DNA from: Lepidodermella squamata
Lineage: Eukaryota > Gastrotricha
Length of the DNA stretch: 64,000 nucleotides
Direction of reading: 5' to 3'
Assembly: GCA_047495785.1 (NCBI GenBank)
Contig: JBLDXI010000032.1
Coordinates: forward strand, 2,170,001-2,234,000
Shown: positions 35,567 to 47,025 of the stretch, piece after piece
Position numbering within the stretch: the stretch's first letter is position 1
How the letters are laid out: each line of letters starts with the position of its first letter
The notes under the pieces: model-generated
Seen by the model: only the letters and a program-made list of their open reading frames with translations
Told to the model about the DNA's origin: nothing
Database searches by the model: none
Made by a program: the position numbers and the translations under genes

Positions 35567-35959
35567 ATGACAGTATCGATCACCTCCCACTCCTCTCACT
35601 ATGAAGACGAGGAAGAAGTGGGTCGGCGGGATCACAACGGCCAGAGGCGCTCGTCATGGAGCAGCAATGATTCGTGTTTCTGTTTCGGCTGCTTCGCCGT
35701 TTTCGTTATCTTCATTCTAGGAATCACCGCAATTTTCTCCGCCGTCCTCGGCACATCGCCGTGCTTCCGTGGTTGCATGTCATCGTGCGACTACCCGCTA
35801 TGCCTAACCCACTGCATCGCTGTTTGTAAGAAGACTCACTGGGCAGAATGTCCTGAAGACGGACCGAACGTTTGCGCAGCGCTAGGAGAATCTTTCCTAG
35901 CTGCAAGCTTTGACACTGATAACAGTCAACGGAATAACGTGAAAACTAAGACGAGTTGA
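35567..35959 (+). CDS. Membrane protein of the SPCFRGC/HWxECP family (member 3)
   Basis: The chosen ATG is at 35567 (an in-frame ATG at 35435 would add 44 residues with no family match). A polar N-terminus rich in Glu, Arg and Ser precedes CFCFGCF, a hydrophobic span (about 22 residues), then GTSPCFRGC and a Cys-spaced ectodomain ending HWAECPEDG..VCAALG and a short polar tail. Member 2 (9148-10069) shares the same motif order, including the Cys cluster directly before the span. There is no intron here, where member 2 has one just before the Cys cluster. The predicted topology is N-in/C-out. Function unknown. Confidence 0.7.
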   Translation: MTVSITSHSSHYEDEEEVGRRDHNGQRRSSWSSNDSCFCFGCFAVFVIFILGITAIFSAVLGTSPCFRGCMSSCDYPLCLTHCIAVCKKTHWAECPEDGPNVCAALGESFLAASFDTDNSQRNNVKTKTS

Positions 35960-37283
35960 AGTTGTGCAGAAATAAATTTACGTTAAAAATTAGAATTCAG
36001 GTGACATTAAAAATGGCAATTGCTTATCATCAGTATTTTTTGTAATAAAACCGAGTTTTGATAAAGAGCAAAACCCTCGAGAATAACCGAAAAATTACAA
36101 TTACTCGGATTTTTTAATCACCACATATTTATGATATCTCCGATCCCTGCAGGTATGTCATTTCGCCTTAGCTTCGAGACAATCGGTTCACAATATTGGC
36201 AGATATCATCCGAAAAATCATAAAATACGAAAATCACTTTCTTGATTACTTTTTCTCTTGATAATACTCGTAGTTCGCAATGAAGCTTTTACGAACGTGT
36301 GGTCAGGTCAAACTAGTAATAAATACCATTTCGCCGCGCGACCCAGCCCGTGGCAAGCAATAAAAGCCAAATGAAAGGGTAAAATAAGAAGAAATGTTCA
36401 GGCGGTCAATAATTTGTATTTTATTCCAAGGTGCTGCTCATAGATAAAAAAATGTAGATATGGCTCGAGTTTGATACTTCAAAATGAAATTAGTTCAAAA
36501 AAATCAAAGGGGGTGTGTTTTGAGATAAATTGAGGTGAAGTAGCCACCCGAAGTCACTTGTCACTTGCGTAGATTATGCCGTATTTTTTATAGTGATGTT
36601 GACAAGTGATTTTCAGGTCACGCGACCAAGAAGCAAAAACTCTTGATGACTCATTTCGGCACACATAAATGTACTAGCGTGTCAGATCTCTCTTTTTTAT
36701 TTATCTATGGTGCTGCTTTTGTTGGAAAAAACTGGCGGAAGTGAGGGCAGTTCAGCTGTTAGGTAATTACTTTGCAATCGCTATTATGCCGCGGAAAGTT
36801 GTTGTCAAAGCTCATTTTAGTGAAAAAGCTTGAAATGTGATGGCTACCCGCATGAAATGCAGACGGTGGTCGCGATTATCTTTTGCAAGGGTCGTTGTCG
36901 TTGCGCAACACTCAAACTCACTCAAACTTTAGCTGTCATTTTTCTCTAGAAACAACCATTTACGATTTTTACGACTAATGAGCACGAAAATAGTGATTTT
37001 TGTACCTAGAAGTGGTCTTTTGCTTTATTATTAAACATTTTCTCGTTAAACAGCAGAAGTGGAACATCTGAGTTGATTACGCTGCCGTGATCAACAAACA
37101 CGTGGTTCTTGTACAACATTCTAGTCTTGAATTTTTCATTTTCTTTCTCCGTTTCTTTGATGTTGCTCAGGCGATAATGAATGCTTCTGGTTGGAATTCA
37201 AAACACGCGTCCTAAACCGGCGACTGCTTTCATCTTTTTAAATTGCCTATAATTTTTAGAATTCTTCCTCAAATTAGTAAACG
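35960..37283. other. Intergenic, no gene supported
   Basis: An AATAAA-like signal is at about 35970. The rest is AT-rich with no preserved frame, tRNA or strong repeat that I can see; it presumably contains the promoter of the RING/ankyrin gene. Confidence 0.4.
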
Positions 37284-40200
37284 ATGGATCCACAGATGAG
37301 CATCAGCGATGAGCCAGAAGTTGGAAGTGGCGAAGTCCTGTCTGTAAGTTAGACCGGGATTTCTCAACAATTTTTACTTTCTAAACTGCCCATTTCAATA
37401 GGTGCTGACCTGTTCAGTTTGCCTTGGAATTTACAAAAATCCATCAATTCTGCCGCAATGTGGCCACTCATTCTGCCACGGCTGCATCGTCCAACTCATC
37501 AACAACGACCTGGTCCGCAACGGAATCGTCCAGCTACCCTGCCCTGAATGCCGAACCGTGTCGAAATTCGCCAAGGAGAACTACAAAGGCCTGCACCCGA
37601 ATACGCAGCTTGACAAAGCCATCAAATTCTACATCGAAGCGAACCCGACGAAAAAAATTCCAGCAGCCTACCCGAACCAGCCATGCCCTCATCTCGAGTC
37701 AGTCCTCGCGCCGACTGAGTGCTCGCATTGCGACCGACAATTCTGCCACGTCTGCCTGTTTCGACACATCGAGCGAGTGAGGCTCGAGGTCAATTGGGCC
37801 AACGCCAGTATTGACGAACGGTACCAGAAATCGGTCGATGAAACTTTAACTCAAAATGTTGCTCAGTTGAAGTCGAAAATCCACTGCGAAGTCGCTGAGG
37901 CGCAAAATCAGGTGAAATTGCAAGCGAAATCGTTCCTTGAAGCTGTCACAAAGGCGGTTGAAGACTACGAAAAACGAGCCTGCGAGAAAGTTGTCAATAT
38001 CGGGCAGGAGCAAGTTTCAACTATCGACCAAGCGGTTGAAGCTGTTCAAAAGAGCTATGCCGAAAAAGCAGCATTGGTGGCTAAAATTACTAAATTGAAT
38101 AACCAGTCATTGCTGTTCACCCCGGCCGCCAAGGTTATGGAAGCAGCTGGAGAAGTTCTTGATATCGATCAAAAGGTAGCTTTCGCCCTGAATCAGCAAT
38201 TAGCAATTTTTATAATTTTTGGTCCTTTTTCAGCTTTTTATTGTTGAGAAATTGCGAGATGGAAAATTCGACCCCTCAATCGCGTTTGTTGAAGACCCGT
38301 CCTTCAAAGAAATTCTAGATTCGATCGGGACGAAAGACACTCCATTCAGTTTTAATACCATCGAAACTCTGATTGAGCCAAACAAGAAAAAGGTGAGATT
38401 TTCGAATTTATTTCAATTCCTCAAATTCAATTTTTTTACATTCTTTAAGGTTTTTATTATATATTAAAGGGCCTAAATATTTCCATCATTAAAACCGAGA
38501 TTCTGGCGCAAAGTTTTACCGAATTTTTTAATTTAGCGACCTGGTATTTTAGAAAACCTTTTGAAAATAATTGACAAATCCTTTATTCACAAAATCGATA
38601 CCGGAAATCGATATCGGCCCTGTAGAATGAAGCTTGCCTTTTTAACTGATCGCAGATAGCCGAAAATTCGCGTGATAGTTAGATCAATCGGTTAGGGTCG
38701 ATACAAAAATTGGAAACTGAAAACCTTATTTTTGGGGAATTTGGTGCTTGAGCCTTGTATTAAGGGATTGCCCTTTTTTATTTTCCTAAAATTTTATTAG
38801 AATAATAGGAATTTCGATTGGCTTTCAAGTGGGTTAACTATTTTTATTTTTATTTTTATTTTTATTTTTGTAGATGATCTCTGAGCCTCAACTGCTTCAT
38901 GAAGCTTGCCAGACTGGCGATTTAGCTACCGTTTGCGAAATTTTATCCCGCTCTGCGTTGACTCGAGCCGTTCGAAAATACGCCTCAGAACATCACGGCG
39001 AGTGTATCAGCGACATTTACAAGCAGTCGCCGCTGATCGAAGCGGCCAGCAACGGACATTTCGACATTGTTCGCTTTCTTATCGATGACATCGATGCGCA
39101 TGCCATGAATCATCCGGATAACAAGGAGTTTGTCGCCATGGCCATTCAACTAGCCGCGGAGAAAGGCCATATTGATATTGTGAAATTTCTGGTCGAGGCC
39201 ACGCGACGCCGTGAAGCAATTGCGGCTGCTCCTTTGGTGCCTAAACAGGTATATGGGGGAGGCGTTAGATGTTGAAAAATAGCTCATATTTGAAAAATTT
39301 ACGGAGTTTTAGGCACGAAATCGAGCTTTTTAACCCCAGTTATCGACTTCAAAAGTCGAGCAAAGTTGAATTTCCCCGAATTATCACAGTTGAATTTCCC
39401 CGAATTATCGATAATTCGTGCAATTTTGAAATGAAATTGAACGATAAGGATTATTAGGGACGGAGCGAAACTGTAACTTTACGATGAATTTCGGAAATTT
39501 AAAGGAATATGAAAAATGGACCTAATTGAAATAGTTTTTCTTTTATAATTGATTGTATTAAACATTCAGTTATTGTCATGAGTCCTTGCCGTAACTTCGA
39601 AAATGTACCTTCGCAACAAGTTAGGCACCGCAGATAATCAGAATCAGTTCGTATAAAAAAAGATGATCAGAGTTAGGATGAAAAGTTTTAGCGGTATAGC
39701 GCTATGAAGTGTTCAAAATAATACTGAGTTGACCTTTAACGAATCAGTTCGCGGTTAACGTGTCGATCGCAGGTGTACCTGTTGTTACTTCTACTAGAGC
39801 CCAACATTCGAATGCCGAATTTCGGCTGTATGAGTTAAGGAAAAGCTAATCCGATACCATTGCATGCTTCAAGGACTATCGTCGTCGTAGCTGTCGAATC
39901 AAGTCGAGCGTTACACAGCTAGAACGGACAGAATTTGGTCAATTTCAAGAGGTATACGAAAAATTGCCATCCAAAGCCGCCGTAGCCTCAATAGGCAGCG
40001 AGTATGGTTTGACTTCGGGACCACCGAGCATGGGACAAGAATGAGTTGTCGTAGTTGTATTCGCCTGAATCTCCAAGGTCAGACTCCTAGCTGGCCCAGC
40101 CAACATTCGTGCCCTCATGCATCGGTGACTTTCGTCGTTTTCGGAATTTTCGGTCGCTGGATGACCGCTTTAACCCGGTGGAACCGGTATTTGTTGTCGT

Positions 40201-43200
40201 TTAGATTTGGAAAATTGGCTTAGATCAGAGCTGAACAAAATCAAATTAAAATAATTGAATGAGATGTTCGAAATTTTTGCTCACCGCGAACAAGAGAGGA
40301 GACCTGAGCTTCATCCAGCCCGGACAGATCATTCTTGCCGCTTGAGCTTTGCTTGAGCGATGCGGATATCGCGTTTCAGCAATCCTTGAAGTTGCTTGGT
40401 AGTTGGACGAGTACCGGAAGATTGCTCGTTGAAATCTCTTGCGATAATGTCCCAGATGGCTTGATTGGGGATGGCTTTCTGTATTTGATAGAATCCATCA
40501 TTGTATTTAGAAGGATATACACGTCCACAAATCGCGGGGTCTTGAACTGAGTAGTAATGGTTAACGCCATCAAAAGCAATGTGTGCCTGCCGCCGGATAA
40601 CTTCAGGCTCCGTCTCATCCGCCCGTAATTATTGAAATGAGTTAGCAGCATGTTCAACAACGTCCACTTGCAATCCTAACGCTGCAGCCGCGGTAGTGTC
40701 GTTATCCCCGAACTGGGTACTCGTAATCGGCCTCGCCACGAGTCGGATTGTTGAGCATGTAATTCAGTGCCGCCGATTATACCATCAACTCATTGTCATT
40801 GGTGCCGTACAGCTGACAGCAATAATCTGTCGATTATTGTTTCGAAGGTGAACGTGATAGCCGTTCGATCGCCGTTAAAAACCGGCTGTGGTTGCGAGAC
40901 GAGACGCTGCCCGTGATCTTGAAACTAGGACGCCCGTGCCACAGCTGTGACACGATTTTGTTGCGTGGAAATTGGGCCGTAGAACGAAAGAAACGCTCAA
41001 CGTATAGAATTTGAGACAAAGAAATGAACCAGAGTGAAATCTGGCGAATAATGTGGAGATTCAGTTCGGCGAGTCAAGAGGACTATAACAGGCCAATTCT
41101 TGGCAAATTCAAACAAAAAAATTGTTCAAGAATTGTACTTTCATTTTGAGTTGCGTTTAGCACCAATTTGTGAATTCTTGTTCCGTAAAAGAAGAAATTG
41201 TGAGTTAGAGTTTCATTTCGATTTACCCTCGGAATCACACAGGCGAGGCTTCATAAATTTGAATACCGTATTTTCCATTATTTATGAAAATAAACTTTGT
41301 GAATTACCCTACCTTGCGTATTTATCACTTGCGTATATTATAACTTGCGTATTAAATTTTTATAACTTGCGTATTTTTTCTACAAAATGTCGCCATACTT
41401 TATTTTTTCAACATATTTTTCAACAACTTTTATCACATTTTTGAAAAATGAGAAGAAACAAAATTTTGCGGTAGCAAAATGTCGGATGAATAGTACTGGT
41501 TGATCACCACAAGTCGGCAGCTATCGCTCTGGTTTCAACGCCTTGACCATGGGCTGGTAAAATCTTTCCATTCTGGGAAAAATGTTTTCGGGGAAAAATC
41601 AATCTCATGATCATGACTTCGGTCGTCGTGAAGAATATCGAGAATTTCCTTATGAGAAGATCCCGTTGCCGAGTTGATTTCTTGAAGTACTTGCTGAGAC
41701 CTGAGTTGATCCACATCTTCCTTGTTCAACTTATGCTTTATCCTATGGTGGTTTGCCAATCCTCTTGCGTCCGTACATTTCGCCAGCAAAAATAGTGCCA
41801 TGTTGTTTCAAATTTGAAAATGAAAAATGTTGGTTAAAATTTTGTAATAAAAATGATAAATAATGAAAATAGAAATAGGTAACTTTTTGAGAAAAAAATA
41901 CGCAAGTTATAAAAATTTAATACGCAAGTTATAATATACGCAAGCGATAAATACGCAAGGTAGGTACACCCAACTTTGTATTAGGGAGAAATTATTCCAA
42001 ATTTTATCCATCCTAAGATTTATTCTGAATTTTTCTGATGGGTGACGTTATTTAGTCGATTTAGTCACGAATCGCCGTCGCTTAACCGAATTTCTAATTT
42101 TTTTTAGAAAGAAGCTGAATCAATGGAAGTTGAGTCAGAAAAACTTCCGGAAAACGAGCAAGCTCCTGCTGTCCTTGGCTCGACCGAAAACGACTCGAAT
42201 AAGCCGAACGAAGTCGCGCGACGAAAACGCCGCCTCGAGCCCATGGCAACAGACTCCGAAAACGCCGGCGGAGAAAACCCGCCATCCAGCCCCGGAACAG
42301 CGCAAGTCATCAAGAAGCCATGCGTCAGCCTCGACGCAGCTATTCGCTCGTCGATTTCTACAAATCACATCGAAACAGCTCGGTATTTGATTGCCCAGAC
42401 CGGCGAACGGCCTGACGGAGTTTTGAGCCTAGAAATCGGTACAAAATTGCTTTGCGCCTCGTCATCGGCCGGCCATCTCGACGCAGTTCGTTATTTGATT
42501 GAAGAGCTTAAAGTTTCACCCAACCGCGAAAATGGCATTGCGATGTTTCGAACATCCGCCTTAATCTGCGCGGCTTCGAAGGGCCAGCTCGATGTTGCGA
42601 GGTATCTAGTCGAGAAGGGCGCGGATTTGATGGCGAAATCCGGCAGCCAGACTGAGCATCTAGGCATGGCGATTCACGTTTCAGCCCAATTCGGTCACGT
42701 TGAGCTGGTTCGATTTTTCATGGAGAAGAACCAGGAGTTGATTACAGCGGTAACCGGTGATGGCAAAACTGTGTTGCAGATTGCTAAGGAGCATGAGCAA
42801 ACTGCGGTTGTTGATTTGGTTCGGGCGAAGATGGCCGAGTTGGGCATTGAGGAGCCGCCTGAGACGCCGGTTGGCGCTGTCGCACTGGTTCAACCTGATG
42901 CGGCGGTTGCTGCGGGTGAGGCGATGGAAGCGAGCGATGAGGATGACGAAATGGAAGATGAGGGCGAGGTAAGATTCCATATGTAACATATTGTAATTCT
43001 GACTTTCAATGAAATTTTGAAAAAATTCAGAAATCTACCCTAATTTAACTTTTAACGTAACTTCAAACGTTGATTCAAAAGAATCATTTGCATTCCTTAG
43101 AAAAATATAGATATTAATTTAATCTTTAATTTTTTGATTTCTCGAAGAAGTTGCGCTATCACTTTTAATTTTGCAAATTGTTTTGGGAAATTAAACTAAT

Positions 43201-45334
43201 TAATTGAATTTAACCCAATTAGGGGAATCTTCGATCCTTTATCCACGATTTTACCGAAGAAATTGAAAAGTTACCCGGGGAATCTTGAAAACCCCGATTG
43301 GTAATTTTCGGTTGGATCAAATTTCTTCGGACTTTTTAATCCCATTCACAAGATTGCATAGAATTTTCTATATTTCTAAGATTTTTCTGGCGATGATATA
43401 TGACTTCCCCTCTCATTTTAGAGTTTCTGACCCCTTTCCGCGACCTTTTGGTAGGAAAATTGTCCAGTCGTCAATTTGGCTTCCAAAAAGGCAAAGGGAC
43501 ACGAGACTGTATTTTTATTCTTAGGCAAATTATAGAAAAGACCCTTGAGTATAATCGAGAGCTACACCTGGTGTTCTTGGACCTGGAAAAAGCGTACGAT
43601 CTCGTAAATAGAGATAAAGTCTGGGACGCACTGAAAAAATTCGAAATCCCGACTGATCTGATAGAAGCAGTAAAAAGTTTCTACCATAGCAATAAGGTAG
43701 CAGTAAAAATCGAAAACCAAATATCACCCTTTTTCTACGTAAGACGGGGGCTCAGACAAGGCTGCCCACTATCCCCGCTTTTATTCATTATAACTTTCAA
43801 CCTTATATGCGAACAAGTAGCAATAGCAAATGGCGGTTTTCCTCTAGGAAAAGAACGGTTAAATAGTCTAGCATTCGCTGACGACGGAACGCTAATAGGA
43901 ACTAGCAAAAAAGAGATAGCTAATTTATTACAAATTTTTGAGGAAAATTGTACAGAGTTGGGACTGAAAATTAACGTCGCCAAAACCAAGTATATGGTGG
44001 TTAAAAACGAAGAAACGGATAAACCGCCCGAAAATCCTGACGATTCCACGTTAAAAATAAACGGGGAGAATCTGGAAAGAATAAATACCTTTAAATATCT
44101 AGGAAGCATAATTAGCTCTGACGGCACTTGCACTCTGGAAATAGAAGAGAGGATGCAAAAGGCCGGGTCTTGTTTCGGGGCATTAAACAAATTCATAAAT
44201 AATAAATCGCAAGTCAGTATCCCTTCAAAAATGAAGGTCAAGCGAGCTGTAATGACTCCGACACTCCTCTACGCTTCTGAAAGTTGGAATGCAACCGCAG
44301 CTCACCAACTGAGGCTGGATGTTGTGCAGATGAGGTGGCTCAGGGCTATAGCCAACGTCACAATTATGGATAAAATCAGAAATGCTGACATAAGAAAAAC
44401 CTGTGAAGGTATAGAACCTATCTCAGCTCAAATAGAACATAACCGACTACGTTTCTTAGGACATATTCTTAGAATGAATGACGATAACCTAGTCAAGCAA
44501 ACGTACTTATGGACCCCACCCAAGGGCTGGCAAAGGAAGTTAGGCAGGCCCAGGGTAGGATGGGATTACTGTAACACTCAAAGCTTATTGCAAGCAAAAA
44601 ATCTTGAAAATTACAAAAATTTTGTAAGCGTCTATAATGAAAAATGTCTAAATTGGGACAAAATTGAGGAGACAGCTTGTGATCGGTCTAACTGGAGGGC
44701 CTTCATTCGGGAACTTTTGGCCTTCAGGTCGCAGGGAACGGAATCTACTTGACTTCTCGCTCTCGCCGTCGTTAAAACTTTATTGTATGCCTCACCAACG
44801 CAAAACGACGATAAATAAAACCAAATGATGATGATGATGATGATGATGATGACCCCTTTCCAGTTCATTTCCTTTGTTTGACTTACTTGCATGTGAGACT
44901 CGCTGTCGTTTTTTTTATTTTCCTATTCGATTCAATAGGATTTAATGATTGCCACAGACAAATTCGGGCCAAGGAGCTCTTGTCTAAGGCAATTATTTTA
45001 AAAATTTTAAACTTTTTGTTGAGAATTTTGGCATTTTGTATCCGCTAAAATCATTTTGTATCACTGCTATACGATTCTACTGAACAAAATCCGATAAAAC
45101 CCGTGTGAATAGTTCGATAATTATGGTATTTTATCTGTCTTAATTGGATTTCTTCGGATTTTTTCATTCCTTTTGCCAAGCATTTTCAGGTTTAATATTG
45201 ATATGTTTTTTCATCAATTTTTAGTTGAAATTCCTATTTCCCTGCAATATTTTATTATTTTTCCACGAATTATTCAGGAGGAAGAAGAGGAGGAAGATGA
45301 TGAAGACGATGACGACGATGATGATGTCGAATGA
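37284..45334 (+). CDS. RING finger, B-box-like, coiled-coil and ankyrin-repeat protein (probable E3 ubiquitin ligase)
   Basis: The six exons keep phase 0 throughout: 37284-37343, 37402-38175, 38234-38392, 38874-39248, 42108-42968 and 45278-45334. Exon 2 starts with a C3HC4 RING (CSVCLGIYKNP, CGHSFCHGC, CPECR), then a second zinc module (CPHLE..CSHCDRQFCHVC), then a long helical segment rich in Glu, Gln and Ala, likely coiled coil. Exons 4 and 5 carry ankyrin repeats (SPLIEAASNGHFDIVRFLI, CASSSAGHLDAVRYLIEEL, CAASKGQLDVARYLVEKGAD). Exons 5 and 6 end in a strongly acidic tail of Glu and Asp. RING proteins recruit E2 enzymes; ankyrins would bind the substrate. Introns 4 and 5 (2.9 and 2.3 kb) are much longer than the others because of mobile DNA. 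Confidence 0.85.
38841..38870. repeat. ATTTTT hexamer microsatellite at the 3' end of intron 3
   Basis: Several perfect ATTTTT units lie directly before the TTTTTGTAG acceptor of exon 4, where they form the polypyrimidine tract. Confidence 0.7.
40330..41030 (-). pseudogene. Unrecognised coding relic inside intron 4
   Basis: On the minus strand, frames with stops between them give protein-like stretches, for example ADETEPEVIRRQ followed by HIAFDGVNHYYSVQDP, then YPSKYNDGFYQIQKAIPNQ and a basic end KRDIRIAQAKLKRQE. These suggest a decayed gene, most likely from a transposon, but I do not recognise the family. Confidence 0.3.
41308..41964. mobile_element. MITE-like element with about 75-bp inverted ends made of cttgcgtat repeats
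   Basis: The left end (41308-41385: cctaccttgcgtatttatca followed by three more cttgcgtat units) is matched almost base for base by the reverse complement of 41885-41964. Both ends are flanked by TAC, a possible 3-bp target duplication, which would suit PIF/Harbinger-type elements. About 657 bp with no transposase. It lies in intron 4 of the RING/ankyrin gene. Confidence 0.8.
43217..43345 (+). repeat. Dispersed repeat, copy in intron 5 (related to 9545-9775)
   Basis: It shares ordered blocks with the repeat at 9545: gggg.atcttc, tttatccacgatttta, cgaagaaattgaaaa, aaccccgat, ggttggatc and aatttcttcgga. A further short match lies near 45140 in the same intron. Confidence 0.65.
43440..44849 (+). 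mobile_element. 5'-truncated RTE-like retrotransposon with intact RT core and 12-bp target duplication
   Basis: Identical tgacccctttcc copies flank it (43428-43439 and 44850-44861). It encodes an open frame to 44752: LVFLDLEKAYDLVNRDKVW (box A, catalytic Asp), LRQGCPLSPLLF (box B), LAFADDGTLIG (catalytic DD), FKYLGSIIS, then a C-terminal part (LRFLGHILRMNDD, KLGRPRVGW). The 3' end is a (ATG)n tail, as in RTE-type LINEs. The endonuclease and the start of RT are missing, so this copy cannot move on its own. The intact frame and matching duplications mean the insertion is recent. It is in sense orientation in intron 5 of the RING/ankyrin gene. Confidence 0.85.
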
Positions 45335-46110
45335 AGAAAAAGACTGACTCGAACTGATTTTTCTATGCATTACGCCTATCAATTTTGCTTACTATATTAC
45401 ATATCTGCTTGTAACATTCAATTGTTCATAGCTGCTCGCCAGTTCTAAAGATATCAAAACATTGATTCCAGATACCAAATAAAAAGAAATAAGAAATCTG
45501 AAGAGTTTGTTTTGTTCCAATTAGCTAACAGCTAACAATCCGGAATCCTGAAATTTGAATAAAATATCATTGGATATAAGATGCGACCATAATATTTTTA
45601 TTTTAGCTCATCGAATTATGCTTAAAATTACTCTTTTAATGAACCTTCGACTCTGTTCAAAATGAATTATTAAGGGCAAAACTTGGAATTCTGCGTCGCC
45701 TCGTTTCTCCATTTTTTGCCTATGGTATAATATGATAGCATTCTACATACCATGAGGTTAGATCATCAAGTTCAAACTTTGCTCAAGCGTGGAATAGACA
45801 AAAAAAACCGGGTTAACCTATGAGCTGGCTTATAATTTCAAATTGCACCTATAAAACTTGAATTTCTATTCGATTATTTGTTTACCGGCAGGCACGATTC
45901 CACGGGCCTTGCACGAGCGAGCAGCAAAAGGTCCGCAGAAATTTACTCCTGACTTTGTTTTGCTTTCCGTCTTTTTTGCGGATGACCATCACCGTAAAAA
46001 CCGGCGTATATATGCGCACACGCTGCTCGCGATGAGGTGTGATGTTTATTCGCGCGCGCTCGCACAGGTCAACCGGTAACACCTTGCTTTTTACCGGCAA
46101 ACAATCGCGC
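45335..46110. other. Intergenic between RING/ankyrin gene and the BPSL0067-like gene
   Basis: AATAAA-type signals near 45478 suit the RING/ankyrin gene. Nothing else is supported. Confidence 0.45.
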
Positions 46111-46118
46111 TATAAAAG
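46111..46118 (+). promoter_or_regulatory. TATA box of the small secreted protein gene
   Basis: A perfect TATAAAAG lies 69 bp before the ATG at 46180, suitable for a short 5' UTR. No other gene start lies close by. Confidence 0.6.
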
Positions 46119-46179
46119 CCTGATTTACTTATTCCTGCTTTCCATTTTTTATTCCGCATCTTTCGGCGATACTTTTCAA

Positions 46180-46665
46180 ATGAAACTCGCAGCAATTGCG
46201 CTTTCCCTAGTCGTTTTTGTAGCTGTCGTGCCAAGCGACGTCTCAGCCTTGTATCGCTGCAACTGGGTGAAATACTACAGGTGGTACTCGCCAGTGGACA
46301 CTTTTTACCGGGCGAGGTGGAGCTCTCGAGAGGGCGAATCACTCGTGCAACACGCGTGTCGCGCTCCGTCGATTTTGCAGTGGAGACGCGGTCGGCCGGT
46401 CAAAGGCGCGACTGATATCCCTCCAGACACAGCTATTGCGAGTTTCGCGACCAATGGCCTCTACTCAGGACATGCTGGTATCTACAAGTACCAAACACCT
46501 CAAGGCATTGTGGTACGTATTTTTCTCACTATTTCTATTTAAATGTAAAATTTCGGCTTTAAGGTGGTTGATCAAACTAATTGGAAACCAGCTTCGGAAC
46601 GGCTGATCACCTGGGCGGGTCTCGGCCCGTACGATGATGCGAATACTTTCTTCGTAATCGAGTAA
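46180..46665 (+). CDS. Small secreted protein resembling the bacterial BPSL0067 family
   Basis: Two exons, 46180-46512 and 46564-46665, give 144 residues. A clear signal peptide (MKLAAIALSLVVFVAVVPSD) is followed by a compact domain: a Cys in LVQHACRAP, then TAIASFATNGLYSGHAGIY, VVDQTNWKPASERLI and a final ANTFFVIE. The spacing of Cys, GHA and the VxDQW-like block resembles BPSL0067-family proteins of bacteria, related to NlpC/P60-type folds (family resemblance recalled, not searched). If so, Cys and His of GHA could be the catalytic pair, acting outside the cell, perhaps on bacterial wall peptides. The spliceosomal intron, TATA box and signal peptide show that it is a host gene. AATAAA is at about 46757. 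Confidence 0.6.
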
Positions 46666-47025
46666 AAATCAGCGTACAACTTATTTTAAGTGAATATCTC
46701 ATCTATGAAAACACCTGTCATTATCGTCCAATTTTTTGTGTTGATTGTGTATGTGAAATAAAATTCTTAGAACGCATTGGATGGCTTTGTTAATTGGAGC
46801 AGGGAGTTGTCACGGATGAGTTAAATTGAGCTTTATTGCCAAGACAGTCGCTGATGCGGAACCTAAGCTCCTGCTCATCCAGGCGGGTCTAAATCCTGAG
46901 GACACTGAAGTGTTGATCTAATCGCAAGTGACGCATTCCGATTGAGCCTAATTGGATAAGGTTACGCGGCTGCCATAAGAGCAGATTTTCGACAGTAAGA
47001 ATTTCATTTTCTAATTTTGTTGAAA
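46666..47025. other. Intergenic
   Basis: It contains the AATAAA of the preceding gene at about 46757. No ORF, RNA gene or repeat is seen. Confidence 0.4.

Noticed and set aside
44632-44892. Minus-strand ORF with poly-Ile run
   Set aside because: It is the antisense reading of the (ATG)n retrotransposon tail.
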